Notes: generated by a model from the sequence alone, not told the origin. A stretch of 64,000 nt of DNA from Pseudoscleropodium purum (GCA_963969395.1 OZ017798.1:12950173-13014172), one strand, 5' to 3'; positions 47,763-61,289 are shown, numbered from the stretch's first letter. Numbers and translations: made by a program.

Positions 47763-48871
47763 ACATAGTGTACGAATCATTGGCATCATTATTTCAATTA
47801 AGGACAAACACTTCCAATATTATGATGATGTAGTACTGGAGGATAATAGTGTAGATTGAAGATTGATTGAGGACCAACATTCCAAACGAGAGTCAGTGGA
47901 GCAGCTGCCCTTGAGTAAATATATGGTGGTGCTCTATCGGTGTATATTGAAGACGGGATTTGGAAGTGGCACATTTGGCAGGAGACTAATCATATTACCA
48001 GTGACTTTATATGACATGTTTACATATTTTATATTTGACACATCATCCTGAGAGTTCATGATTTGGAAACAGAGGCAATTTCCGTTGTGAAGGTGTTGCG
48101 TTTTTGCTCTTCTTGCTTTTAATTCTGGAGTTTCTCAATGCAGAACTATGTGTGGTTTGAATTCTGGAGTTTGTCAGTGATCAGTGTTCCACATCATTTG
48201 TTCATTGCGGCATTGGGAAGCACTCCAATGCCGGGCTCAATGTCCTTCAGATGCTTAGTTTTAGTTGATATGGTTCAGTTAACGTTTCAATTTCTACAAT
48301 CAATTTGCAAATCAATTACATGAACCTCCATGTCAAAGCTAGTAAAATGAAGATGTAAGCAAAAGACTTTTTGACATATTCTAAGGACACACAATATTCT
48401 TTAGAGGTTCAAAATTGTTCCACCTACAACTCTAAATCCATTGTTCTATCAAAAATTGGATAAAATACTTTAATCAATTTGTCAAAATGGATAATCAAAT
48501 TTTGATAAAATTATGATCTTAAGAAACATAATATTTAATTAAAAAAAATTTTAATGAATTTATCAGATAGAAATTCAATAGATCAACATCTTTATCCTAA
48601 AAAATATTTAAAGTGAATGTCTTATACAGTTACTAAACTTAGGTTTAATTTTCTTGAAACTATTGACTTCCAAAGTTGTATAGTTTTATGGAGCACCAAA
48701 TTGTTTTAAAATATTCTTTCCAAAAGCAAGGATAAAATCTTTATATTTTTTTTAATTCTTTCATTAATCCAACCATAAAATCTTCTAATTGACTTTGTCA
48801 AGTACATCTTCTAAAAAATTTGGAGTCTCCCTCTAACAAATGCAAGATCAGAGTGCCTAAACTTTAGACTC
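47763..48871. other. 3' flank of the bestrophin-like gene and AT-rich DNA
   Basis: The first few hundred bases probably hold the 3' untranslated region. A TGAATTCTGGAGTTT-like phrase is repeated near 48120 and 48158. Beyond about 48320 the DNA is AT-rich and shows nothing gene-like. Confidence 0.4.
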
Positions 48872-49105
48872 ACTACACTAATAATGGTATTTAGTGTAAT
48901 CACACTAATTGATTTGTAAATGCTATAATTATATTTTTACTTTTGATGAAGATTTTTACCAAGAATACATATATCTATTCCTTTCAAAGAGGGGAATCTT
49001 TATAAACATAGTTGGGAGAAATATTCATCAAGTATAAAAGCTTATATGGGATAGCATTTACAAATCAATTAGTGTGGTTACACTAAATATCATTATTAGT
49101 GTAGT
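48872..49105. mobile_element. MITE-like foldback element, 234 bp
   Basis: Terminal inverted repeats of 55 bp (48872-48926 and 49051-49105) match at 53 positions. They start ACTACACTAATAATG and end with the matching ATTAGTGTAGT. The interior also pairs loosely (TACTTTTGATGAAGAT against ACTTGATGAATAT on the other strand), so almost the whole element can fold back. No coding capacity and no clear target duplication are visible, which leaves the superfamily open. Confidence 0.8.
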
Positions 49106-49527
49106 TTTCTTATCCCTTTCAAAAGATGAAGTTTTATTTTTCAAGTTTCTTAGTAAAAAAAAAGAAAAATGTCCCATAACTTGTACATTTGAGTCAAAAT
49201 GTTTGATAATCGGTTGGAAATACATGAAGGAAATAGAAATTCACATTCATTTTGGCATTCACAATGGTCTTCAGGCTGGCGTTCTGAAATCCAGCGTGGC
49301 TTAAAGAATTCGATGACGTGGACGCCAAAGGGCAAGATTCGACTGGCCGGGAGACTGACCTACCGTAAGCAGACGGAGGAGGAAGGGGTTCACCCCGAAG
49401 TTCGACTTTCAAAGCATTCTTCTTCTGACCATTTCGTTTTTGTTTTGACGATCGCCTCTCCTCTGCATTTGTCACCTCTTGGAGATTCGTTGACGGAGCC
49501 GGAAGCCGCACTCCGACTAGTTGAGAT
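49106..49527 (+). promoter_or_regulatory. 5' region of the RIK gene
   Basis: The sequence is AT-rich up to about 49260, then GC-balanced. It should hold the promoter and leader, but no core element can be assigned. Confidence 0.35.
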
Positions 49528-52500
49528 ATGGCGGAAGAGCCCGTTCCTGCCGTTCGGCAGAGGTGAATTGAAGCGCTCCCCTCTTCTCTCCCGCTTGAAT
49601 TGAATCTTTCTGTGCACGGTCATGAATGTTCGTTATGTGATCAAGTTTGGAGGGTCTTCGGGGGGCACTCAGTTTGAATACTTTACTTGAGATTCTGTTT
49701 TAGATGAAGGTTTTGGAGAGTTCTATTTGGGTTGCGCACAATAGACGTTTTGAAAATCGTCGTGATGATGGGAATTCGGAATCTAGTTTTTAGGGTTTCA
49801 CCGAATGCTGTGGATTGGGATTTCTGTTTGTCTTTTCTTTCCTTTTACTCTCTGCTATTGTGAATTTTGAGCTTCCTTTTCCTTTTTCCTTGCCTCGGTG
49901 TTGACTTGTTCCGCAACGAAAAGGGGAGTCATTTGGGAGAGGCGCGTGTCGACTTAGGGTTTCGTAGATTTCTTACGTGATTCGGATTTGCGATTCAATC
50001 AGGGTTGAAAACTTTACTTGAGATTCTGTTTTAGACAAAGTTTTGGAGGCTTATGGATTGATTGCGACTAAGCTCTTTGCAAGAGACTTTGGTTCGGAAT
50101 CTAGTTTTTTTGTCATGAAATGTGTTTCAGTGAAATCTTCGTTTAATCTTTCTTAATTCGATTTTCTTTTTTGTATTTCCATTTTTTCTTGCCCCTTCTG
50201 TTGTCAATTCGAACTCTCTTCCTTTATACTGGCTCGGTTTCGAATTGCTTCAGTTCGGCCGGGGATTCGTGTGGGGGAGGCAGATGTCAACATAGGGTTT
50301 GATAGATTTGGGTTGATTTGGATTCACGTTGCGATCATCGTCTTCGTTGGGTCCTGCACGGAAAATGATCAGATTTAAGTCTTTCGTGGAGATTTCAACT
50401 ATTCGGGACATCCTGAGCTGTGTTTTTGTCATGTGAATAATTCCATTACGATATCAACCATGGTATATGTGGTATTGCGCCGTACTCGCGCGGATGGAGT
50501 GTAACGCAGGAATCGTAGCTTAAATGAATTTTTCTTAGGATTGTTATCTGAATTCTGATCACTGACGGTGATGAATTGCAATTACGAATGCCTGCATTAA
50601 CATCGAGGGTAGTTTTCATTCGCGCTTTTTGTGGAAGTTCTTAACTGCAGGAAATTTTATTACCCCGTCCGCATTCGGGTGCTTTTGTTTGAAGCGAGAC
50701 CTGCTTGCTCCTTCCTTGAATTTTGAGTAGAGGTGGGGATTTTGTATTTCCATGCCAGGTTTCGTGGGGCCAGAGTCTACTGGTTTCAGCATTCGAGTCA
50801 CTAAGGATTATCTTCGAAGTCTGTATTGTTCGTTACTATTACTTCTACATTTCTGTATACGTTGAGTACTGTGATTCACCTATGTGGCGCTCGACACTAA
50901 CCATGTGCAACATTTCCGATGCCGAACATCTTTTCCTCCTGTTATTTTCTGTGACTTGGTTCGATTTAGGTATCCCGACCTTTTCTGAGTCTTTTGCTGT
51001 AAAATTGCAGGAAGAAGCGAAAGTGGGACCAACCTGCTGAGGCTCTTGTGTCCCCAGCTGTGTCCGTACCCCTGATGCAGCTTGGAGGAACCATTCCTTT
51101 GACAAGTCTTGGAATGCCCAACATGATGACTATGATGGGTGGTTACATGGGATTGAACATAGCGCCAATGAGTATGCCTGCTGCTTCTCCCCTGCCGTCG
51201 AATAATTCAGCGGCAGCAATTGTTCACAAGATCAATCAGGTCCAACATTTACCTTGGCTCTGGTCATGTATCTTCCCTTTTCGTCTACATCTAGCTCCAA
51301 TCCTCTTGTGCAACGTTCTTGTGTGTGTCCTCTATTACAAGAGTACGGTCTATTTACCTCAATTTCTCTGAACTTGATTACCATCTTTGATTCTGCACTG
51401 ATTTGCAGGAGTTAATTGCCAAGGGGCTCATGTTACCAAGCAAAGTGCATGACGAAGTGATATCTCGAGAAATTGTCATTAATGATGCAGACCCTGGCGT
51501 GAGATACAAGCTAACGAAAAGACAGACACAGGAAGAAGTATGGTTTTAGCCCTTCTCTTCTTTTTGAAAATGGATAAATGTTATTAAAGAGAGCTGGTGA
51601 AATAATTTAGATGCGTTCTTAGTTTGTGGCTCTCCGTGTGCATGTTCTTCTGATAGCGTTTGAGGAAGAGCATGAAGTGGTTGGACGTGTAGTGATTCAA
51701 ATTATCAATTTATATCGTTTAGCTCAAAGCCTTCATTAATTTATTTTTAAAAGTAGTTAAAAAAATTTTGTGTCCTTTTTTCAAATTTGAGTTATATTCA
51801 TTAATTTAAGTAAATACTTTCAATTCCGAATGATGTTCGTTATTGGTTATTCATGATTACTATATATGCACTTCTCCACTTTCATGTCGTTCATCAGTTC
51901 GATGGGTTTATTTCTAATTACGATTCTTCAATATGGCTTGGCCTACCACAGATTCAATCGAAAACGGGTGCTGTTGTCATTACAAGGTACCTTCAGTATC
52001 TTGTGCGTTGAGCTTTGGTTTTCTTGTTGTTTTATACTAGATATGGCAATTTGAAACTTATTGGATGTTGGCATCTTTGGTCGTCTGTCGGTGCTTACTT
52101 CCGGCATTTGAAAATGATGCTTTTACAGAGGTCGTTTTAGGGCACCAAATGAACCACAAGACTTGGAGAAACCCCTTTACCTTCACATATCTGCCGGCGT
52201 TCAGGTGAATGCTGATTTATGGGTTTTGAGTTGTGCGACGTGCTGCCTTTTTCTACTTGAATCCATAGAGTGATAGAGCTTCTGTAGCCTCATTTTGAAT
52301 GTTTATGGTAGGAAAAGCTATGATAACAGAAGAAAGTGCAATTTTTATTAATTATGGAGTATGACACGAAGTTTTTAGTGACTTGGATGCTCATGTTTCA
52401 GTGAGCTTGGAAAGAACATCAGCTGTCTGTTCTTCGTGACATCTGTTCAGTCGTGACATTTGTTCAGTTTTGTCACAAGGAGCTGATTGTGCTACTTGTT

Positions 52501-55500
52501 GATGAGTTTTTTGCAGCTGAAAGACACTGCAGAACGGATTAAGGCAGTTGATGCAGCCACAGCTCTGGTCGAGGAGATGATGAAACAAGGCCCTCCTGCA
52601 GGAGCTCTACAGATTGGAGGGGTAAGCAGCCACGTTCTGTTCTGAATACTTGCTCTTGCACTTATAATCTTGGTTAATGTTACTTGAGAAACATAATCGA
52701 CCGAGGTTACTTCAATGTACGTTTCCAGTCTTTTTCAATTTATCCGCATTTGAAATCTTTTTTTCTTGTCGAAGTGTTCATTGGGAATTCTACTGCGTTG
52801 AAGTCACGTACTATTTGAGTGCAACTAATCAACAGTTCCATCGAAGAGTCATGCCTAGTTGTCATTTGTGTTTGACCTGAGTCATCGCTATATCGATGGT
52901 TTCTAATTTATTATGATGCTTGAGAGCGATTTCATGAGCGTGATATCAAGAAGGGTAAATGCTTGTTCTAGTTCCATGGAATTGCTTGTAACGCTATTAT
53001 GCAAAACGTTTTGTGAGACTACTATGTGCTTGATGATGAAATGCCAGCAGAAGATGAATTATTGCTGCAGGTGGAGAGCTGTATTGGCAGAGAGCTTGGC
53101 ACGTTTCTGATAATGAATAATGCCAATTTTAATCCTCTAACCCCTGAGACCTAAGGATTCTAGGTTTGAGAATGATCATTTAGGAAGTTCAAGTGGTGTC
53201 AAATTTTATATCACTAGATTGAGTGATGAACGTTACCCGTGTTGGTCAAAAATAGATAAAATTGGACATAAGAAGATCCCATATGACTTGCTCCAAACTA
53301 CCAGAAAAGACATGAGACCCTCTTGTTCTTTAGGGTTTAAGTATTTGATGAGGCAAATCCACTTTCTGGATATGCTTTTTTAATGCGCACTAAAAAATTC
53401 AGAGTATTTAGCGTTCGTTGGTTGTTGCGTTACACCATTTTGTTTCAACGACTCACTTCCAGTCTTCTGCTCTTCTTACAGCAGGGAGGTCCAGCGTTTT
53501 CTGCGGTTGTTAACGTGGGGATCGAGGGAGATCCGTCGTTCAATCTTATTGGTCGAATTCGTGGGCCAAATGTAAGCCCTGGGGCCCTTCGCTCGATAGT
53601 TACTAGGTCTTTGAGAACACACTCATCCTATTTGGGAACTTCATTTCTTATGAGTAAAGATTTGCGGGTGCTTTGTCATCCATATTTTGCATGGTTGCTG
53701 TTATTTCCCTTGCTGTCCATTCTTGTGCGATTTATGTCTCTTGTTGCAATGCCATCACTTTTGGTTTACCGCTGAACTTCTCGTGCTCCCGGTACACTGT
53801 TATCACGTACAACAGCAAATTATTGGAGGAATTTATTAACATATGCGATAGATAATTATTTATAATGGGCAGTAGTGATGGAGAGTTGATAAGCTGACAT
53901 TGCAGATCTCAGATGTGTTCCATAGGTTTGTGTGTGTTACACTGCTCATAGAACGGTATAACTCTCAGATGAACAGCTGATTTAACTTGAGAATGACTCT
54001 ATTAGCTGAACAGAGGTCGAGAACGCAGAAATAGCATGATTGGCTCACCTCATAATTCTTGAATATTGTATATGCGATGTTTTTAAATCCTGCACTTTTC
54101 CCAATTAAATCGAGTCTTACACCGTCCTTGTCCTTATATTCTTTTTTTTATTAAACGTTAAAGGTTGTGCTTGTTGTCTTGTTGTTACAGTAATTATCGA
54201 CTGGGGATGTTTTGTCTGCACTGAGTCTTTTTCTTGTTTTTGTTATTTTGAAGTTGATCCTTGATCTTTAAGTCAAAAAGTAGTAGCTAACATCTTCAAA
54301 TCTTTGGGAGAGATCGTGTGGTGGTGTTGCTGGATACGGTGGGGGTTTCGGGATTGTAAAATTTGCAGGATCAATATATAAAGCATATCATGACTGAGAC
54401 AGGGGCTGAAGTTGCTATCCGCGGGAGAGGCTCTGGTTATATGGATCCTTTAACAGGCGAAGGTAAGAATTGCCTTCGAATTCTCATCATTGTAAGTTGT
54501 AGATACACATCCATGTATCTACAACTTGTAGTTTACTAATGAAATCTGACTTCCTGACTTCCTATGTAGGGTTTGTTTACCAATTCAGTGCATTTTGGAT
54601 GACTATTATAAGGTCTTTCGCAATCATTCTTATGTCCTTCGGATGTTTTTTTAATTCTACTATGATACTCAGAAGACTGAGAGAAGTCATCTGCTGCTGC
54701 CTGTCTTTTTCCATTTGTTCATTTATGTGTTATATCTGATTTGAGTCATGGGCTGTGTACTTATCAGATCTGCAACAACCCCTACATCTTTTCATATCAA
54801 GTGAACATTCCAAGAGCTTAGATGATGCACGAAGGCTTTCAGAGAACTTATTGGACACTATTCGTGCTGATAACATTGCTTTCAGGTTTCTTACTTGCTC
54901 CTTAAGTAATTTTTACTTCAAGATTTGTCTACTCTTGGCCGGATCGTTTCTACTCTTGTCCTTTGTGTTGAATGGCCTCTGTTGGTCTCAAACGTACGTT
55001 TTTACTTTTACTGTCTTATTGAATATTTCCCCAGTGGGCTATTATAGTTTTGCCCGTCTTGAAGATGGACAGTGTCGTAAATTATGATCTCTTACTCATG
55101 CGGAAGCTGTTAGCTCTAGAGATGCCCTTGCTGAAATTGGCACATGGTATTTGGTTCCTCTTCATTATTTGTAGAGATATCTTTTTAAAGATTGCTTGCT
55201 GCGTTGCAGGCCTGCTCCATCTCAGCCAACGGCAAATGGACCTCCACCAATGTACAATCATGGAGGAGCTCCTCATATGCCAAGTGGCATGGGGCAGTAT
55301 GCATATCATCAATCTAGTGTGTATCCTACACAGGTGGGACCCCAATATCCAGGAGTTCAATTTCAATCATCTCGATATCTACCTGGTTCTCAGCCAGAAA
55401 CTCCGGGTTCTTTTTCGCAGGCTGCTGCACCTGCAAGAAGTTTAATGGACCCATATGCCAACATGTAAGTTTATCACGTATTTATAACAATCAATCCTGT

Positions 55501-58039
55501 ATTTTGACTGTATTTGCTTGTGGTTTCTCGTACGAGTAGTGGTTCATTCTATGAAGTTACTTTTTGTCATTCGAGGTTTAATTTACATTTTCATGCTCTC
55601 GTTATTAGGAAATTGAACCTTGATCATGATATTTCAAATTTTACTCACTTCTATATGTTTTATTGGATCAATTTATTTCTCTGTCATGGCTTCAGTGTTT
55701 GTTCCGTTCTTTAACCAGACCTCATTTGTGTGTCATAACCTACTAGAATCTGACAGTGGCATTGATGGTTGCAGGCGTCCTCCGTCAAAATCTTATGCGG
55801 CAGTTCCACCTCCCCAGCAACTTCTAGCAAGTGGGGCGTTGGATGCGACTAAAGACAGTAGTAGCTCGCTGATAAGGGTCTCAGATGCAAGACCAGAGGT
55901 GCAAGAATCCCCCACAACATCCACCAGTTCTGAAACTATTTTTTCGGTGGCATCTTCTGTCTCTTCAGGTTTGGCATCGCCTCCCTCTTACCTAATGGTT
56001 TAAAAGGTTAAGATACTTGAGGCTAAGTTTGATATATGCGTCTTGACATGTCCACTGTTTTGAGTGTGCAACCATTATCTAGTACATATTGCTGATGTTC
56101 TGATGCCCTGCTGTTCTGCTGCTTATTATAATCGTGGCAGGACCTTGCCATCCTCTCCTAAATGCAAATTACAGGCCTCAAAATACCCCCCCTTACCACC
56201 AGGCTACTGGGGCAGTACCTCATTCAAACTCTTCATACATAGGGCCGGCCCCGACTTATGGGGGTTATGGTGGAGTCTATCCTCAGGTGTCTCCTCTCCA
56301 GCAAGCCACTGCAGTGCTGCAGAGGCCACCTCTTCCTTTAACTGTTAGACCAGGTCTTGTGGATAGTAGTGGGGTTGTTCCACCAGGTACAGAGGGTGCA
56401 CTGCCGGCAAGCCACTCTGGACCTTTTATCCGACCAACAGAACAGATCGCCACTGGTTCTGTACAGAGGGAACGGCGCAAGTTTCAGGAATTTCCAGTTG
56501 CTGCGAAGAATGTTGCAATGGAGCATTTAACTCAGGTCTGACCCGTACCCGTAATTGCATAGTTGGAGCCGATTTGAAAATTGAGTATATGAATTCCAGC
56601 AGCTCATATTCTGTTTATTGCAGATGTAAGCCTCTCGTATTCATCTATCTGCTTGTAGCATCTAACCGCTTCGACTGAATTGAGTCTCTTGTTGACCTCA
56701 AGCACGGCAGAGTTTAATGTTCATAATGCAACTTTGTTTATATTTCGTAACATGTCACCGAGTCTACTCGCTTATGGTGTTGCTATTAATCATCGCCAAG
56801 CCACTTGTTTTTCAGTTTTTCAGTTTGAGCTGATGGCGGTTTTAATATTTAGTGAGGTTCTGGCAGGGCCTTTCCGTAAGTGAGGATGGATCAGTCTAGA
56901 TTCTTGAACCATACTAATCTGGCATGGTGCATGTGCCAGGTATGATTATTTTCCCTGCCATCCGGATTGACTGAGGCTGCGCCATCAGTGTGGACTCACT
57001 TTTCTATGTTTCACAGGAATGTTGAAGAGGTTTCAGGGCTTAGGTGGCGTTGAATAAGAGGACAGACATAAGTTCTGCATCCTAAGAGACTTCCATTTCT
57101 GTCTTTTATTACGCACAATGCTGGCTTCTGGTCTTCACAATGCTGGCTTGTTATCGTCTCAGCTACAGTCAACAAGTCCTGTATGTTATGTCTAGTTGGT
57201 TAAGGACTTGGTTTCTGACCTTTCTTATGATGCGCCCTGTTTGAAGGTTTGAAACTTCGATCTGGTCCTTTTAATTTCATAGAGCCGAGTGGGGATTGTT
57301 ATGTCCTACAGAGCTTGGGAGATTCTACTGCATTGCATTGACGCATTCATTGATGACCGTGTGTTCGGTTTCTTTTGCGGTTGATTTTTTGCCATGTGCA
57401 GCATCAAATCGTCGGACCTGCCAGACAAGATGCAATTGTTTCCACCAGTACAACTGCGAGTGTCAAGATGCCACCACCTCCGCCTAAATTTAATCCACCA
57501 CCACCTAAATTTGCCCCGGCTCTATTGTCTGTTTCAAATTCGCCTCCTCCAAAGACAGCTCCGCTAGGTCCTGGACAAGGAGTTGGTGAGCTTAAACAAG
57601 ATGGTGCGGATTTAGTCTTCCTGCCTTCCTTTGGTCCGTAGTTCAAATCTTTCGTTAGCTGCATTCTAGAAATCCAAGCCGCACTACAATTAGCCGAGTT
57701 TACATTAGGAACTGCCTTACATGATGTTACAGGTGGTAGGGTTTATTGCGGCTAGCGTTTGCGGTGTGCGGTGTTTGTGTGTGTGTACTCTTGTTTTTTT
57801 GGTTTGGAACTTCGAAATCTCTGGTCAATGCACTGTATGGTTGGAGGTCGATACAGGCTCAGTTTACTGTTGAATGTCATTTAAGTAATATCAGTTCTTT
57901 GTACTGAGCAGGGCTAAAGCTCGTGGAATATGGAGAAGAAGATGACGAAGCACCAGAGCAGAGTACTGACACAAGCAAGGCCGAAAGTGTTCGCCCTTCC
58001 TTGCATCCAAATGGAAAACCTTTTTGGGCTGCTCCCTAG
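49528..58039 (+). CDS. RIK: RIK-type KH-domain protein (plant relative of KHDC4/BLOM7)
   Basis: RIK was described as a nuclear KH partner of the ROUGH SHEATH2/AS1 repressor of KNOX genes. Exons: 49528-49562, 51011-51239, 51409-51537, 51952-51986, 52129-52204, 52517-52621, 53485-53571 (or from 53482), 54369-54462, 54768-54885, 55210-55464, 55775-55968, 56141-56535, 57402-57585 and 57912-58039. They encode 687 or 688 aa. KKRKWDQPAE (12-21) is the conserved N-terminal motif. A KHDC4-type region spans about 89-275: EIVINDADPGVRYKLT, TGAVVITRGR, PLYLHIS. It includes RIRGPNDQYIKHIMTETGAEV, where the GxxG loop reads GPND. A Pro/Gln/Tyr-rich tail follows with MPPPPPKF and the conserved end LKLVEYGEEDDE...GKPFWAAP. 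Exon 1 is joined by phase and by the RKKRKW junction. Confidence 0.92.
49681..50340 (+). repeat. Tandem duplication of about 331 bp inside RIK intron 1
   Basis: CTTTACTTGAGATTCTGTTT occurs at 49681 and 50012. GGAATCTAGTTTTT, GGGAGAGGCGCGTGTC/GGGGAGGCAGATGTC and AGGGTTTCGTAGATTT/AGGGTTTGATAGATTT follow in the same order in both copies. The copies are diverged, so this is not recent. Confidence 0.65.
54494..54527. repeat. Perfect 14-bp hairpin in a RIK intron
   Basis: AAGTTGTAGATACA (54494-54507) and TGTATCTACAACTT (54514-54527) are exact inverted copies separated by 6 nt. The hairpin starts 31 nt after the exon 8 donor. Confidence 0.7.
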
Positions 58040-60775
58040 TTCACCTTCTGAATGTGAAAGATCTAAATGTCCATGGCGATATTTTCTTTTGTCTAATGTG
58101 TTGGTGCAATCATTCATTTGAACCCCTTGTGAACTAGGGAGAGTGGGGCTGCTCCTTGTATATCTATTCAAAACAGTCAAAGACTGGCACTGATAGCGCA
58201 GGGTGTGATCCATCAATTGGCAGCGTTCGAAGTGAATGGTGCCAACTGTGAGAACATCACCCAAGAAATTTGATTTGGTTTTGGTTGGAGCTACGACGTT
58301 GAGAAACTTGCCCCGAGTTGTTGGAGCTAATTGTCGGCCACTCACCCTTTTCTACAGCAGGTTTGTAGTGAACGGCAGTAGTCTGAGTGCTTGGAGTGAC
58401 TGAGCTGTAGAATCTGAGGATACCAGTTGAGTTTCGGCTTTTGTGGCTACTTATCACAGGATGATGCAAATTATCTCCTGTGTCTGTTGTCATTCTTACA
58501 TGCTGTTACTGCAGTACAACTTTCTTTTTATGGAATTTGATTTAATCTGATGCGATCCACGTGCTGTAATTCTTCTTATGATTTCTTTTTAGTTGACCTG
58601 AGTGCAGCATAGCTGTAAGGTAATCATACCTAATTGAGTCCTCACCTTGTTGCCGACTTACTGTATGACCTCATCTCTGAAAAATAAATATATAAATGTT
58701 CAAAATGGCAAAATGGCAGCAAACAGAGTGATGCGCAGAGAGTCTTGAAATCAGTGGTCATGGGCCCATCCTCTCCAGGTCAAACTGTTCTCTTGAAAGG
58801 AAGTAGATAGATAGATAAGATCAATAAAAACTCTGGTCTTCAGAGAAGGTTGGCGTGAATAAAGTGTCTGTTTGTAATGACAATGAGCTAGTCTCCAATG
58901 GAACAAGGGAAAGGAAGTACCATAAGTACTTGTGAACAATTCTTGATCAATTCTGCATACATAAGTTTATGAATCCACTTTCCACAAACGCTAATTGCCT
59001 CGATTGTTAGCACCAAACAAGCTTGGATTATTTTGGAATGATTGAATGAGATGTGAAGTTAATCCTTTGAGGAAGTTGGAGACCTAAAAGGTTCAATGGA
59101 TGACTTCATTGTTAACCCCTAAAGTTCCTTGATTATGTTTTCACCAAAAATGCTCCAAAATTGCCATTTCTAGTACAAATACCAATTTTTTTTCTTAAAA
59201 AGCATTTATAGATACATGTAATCATATGATCTTGTAGTACATTGGTTTGAAAAGATGTGGAAAAAATTTCAAAAATTCCCACTGCAAAGATTGCAAGATA
59301 GCATTTGAAATGACAAAAATCCTTTTGGAGGCTTGCAAAAATTAAGTTAGCTACACTTCACAAGGTCACATTTGTATGAAATAATGTCCTAAATGGTGGT
59401 GCTTCTTTGAATTCATTCTTCAAAGCAAGTTGGCTAGATGTTTGAAAATTTTCAAATCATTTGGAATTGTAGAACATAGAGAAAAAAATAGTAGGTAGAA
59501 AGAAGTAAAAAATGATTCAAAATACTAAATTGTTAAGAATTGAGTTATGGAATTGAAAAATGCCAATCCCAATGGTTGTAATGTTGTAATAATAAATCTA
59601 CATCCTATGATTTTGTTTTTCTCAAAAATTATTGAAAGTTGAGTTAAATAAAGGACTTCAAAATTTATTTAAAAGTAGAAAATTTATAACTATAAGCAAA
59701 CTGAAATTCTTCATAACTTTCATCTTATTAATCAAAATGGAATAATTTAAAGCTTTCCACATATATACAAATCTAGAAAACCAATTTCAAATTTTTATTT
59801 TTGAACAAAGTGATTATTTTTTACCTATTCGGATTACTCCGTTGAAGAAAAAAACTACATATCATAGAATAATTTTTAACCATTTAGTCAAAAGTTATTA
59901 AAATTATTGGGCATTTAAGAAAAACCTTGTCCTTATATTGTATAAAAATTTCAAAGAAAAAAATTCCATTTATAGTGAGCTACTCAAAATTGCTATATTG
60001 CCAAAAAATGGACCTTAGTCTTCTAAGGTTAACTATAGATTGAAATGAAAAATGCACCTATAGGTCCAACAATTAAAGTCTATTAGAAACTACTTTGGTC
60101 ATAGGGAATCACTTCCTTCAAAGGTTAACCATATAATCTTCTTCCAAACACAAAGGATGACAAAGAGTCTTTCTAAATAAGACAAAAGTGCACATGTTCA
60201 TCTTTAAAAATTTGTGTGAAAAAAGAAAGTCTTGTACAATAAATTGACTTCCAATGAATGTTTTTCTTTAGAAAATGATTCATATGGTCTCCAAAAAGAT
60301 AGTTTCCATAGTGAACAACTCTACATTCCAAGGTTAAAGTTCGTTTACGTTGTCAAGCAGGTTTGAAAAAAACTTCTTTTTCTAACTTCAAATATTAAAA
60401 TCCTTCAATTCCTACAATTAAAGTTTCTAAGAAAATTCCATCCATTCCCATAGTAGTCTACTACTCCATGTAAGTTTGTATGCATTTGTTTTTCTAAGAA
60501 TTTTTTTTCCTAATTTTTTTTCACATTGCCCTAAAAAGTACGGAATACTAATTTCTAACAAATTATATCCCAAATACAGCCCAATCCCTTGGAGGTAACA
60601 ACTCAAACATCCATTGCCCATTAACCTTGTAAAGATGCAACCTTCTATGACAAAGATAATTTCCAAAATTCTTGGACCAATAAGTACATTTTCTTCTTCT
60701 ACGATGAAGTCACTCATTAGACCATACAAGGTTAACCCTATAAGGATGTTGTGGACCAGAGTAGTCAATTGGATG
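58040..60775. other. RIK 3' flank, then AT-rich DNA with decayed repeats
   Basis: The RIK 3' untranslated region probably ends before about 58700; AATAAA occurs at 58683-58688. After about 59000 the DNA is AT-rich without genes. A repeat copy (AATGCACCTATAGGTCCAA...TTTGGTCATAGGGAATCAC, 60050-60150) recurs at 62498-62600 and, inverted, around 60595-60720. A 113-codon minus-strand frame (60427-60768) overlaps this repeat and is not convincing. Confidence 0.45.
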
Positions 60776-61057
60776 CACTACAAGAAAATGACTGCTTTAT
60801 GATTGTAAAATATGACTGCAATGAGTCACAAAATCAAGAAATGTGATTCAAGGAGAAAACACTGTAGATGACTCGTGTTGAGTCATTCACTTTCAGTTAT
60901 ATACCTAGTATGTCATATTTGCAGTCATATAGATTTGGGAGTATAATAAACCATTTTTACACGTATTTTGCCAACATGACATATATGTTGACTATCCTTG
61001 AAGGTTTGACTTTTTCATGAGTTGCCTGGGCAAAATAAAAAAAATCCTATATGAAAT

Positions 61058-61266
61058 ATGACTCACGACAGTCATATTTTGGATGATGTGGAATATGGCT
61101 GCAATGAGTCATATTTTGAATAATATGGAATATGATTGTAGTGAGTTATATTTTGAGAGATATAAAATATGACTACAACGAGTCATATTTTGAGTGATAT
61201 GAGATGTGACTGTAGTAAGTCATATTTTGGATGATGTAGCATATAACTATAGTGAGTCATTTTTTG
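61058..61266. repeat. Six-unit 37-bp tandem array with a TGAGTCA-like core
   Basis: Units begin at 61058, 61095, 61132, 61169, 61206 and 61243, a constant 37-bp step without indels. Most carry a short inverted pair, ATGACT...AGTCAT, with 6 nt between, followed by ATTTTG and a GATGATGT-like tail. Four units contain GAGTCAT or AAGTCAT. Confidence 0.8.
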
Positions 61267-61289
61267 GTTCAAGTTAGTACTAAAAGATA

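Noticed and set aside
61058..61266. Regular 37-bp repeats as a possible CRISPR array
   Set aside because: The units are contiguous with no unique spacers, they are diverged, and the genome is a plant.
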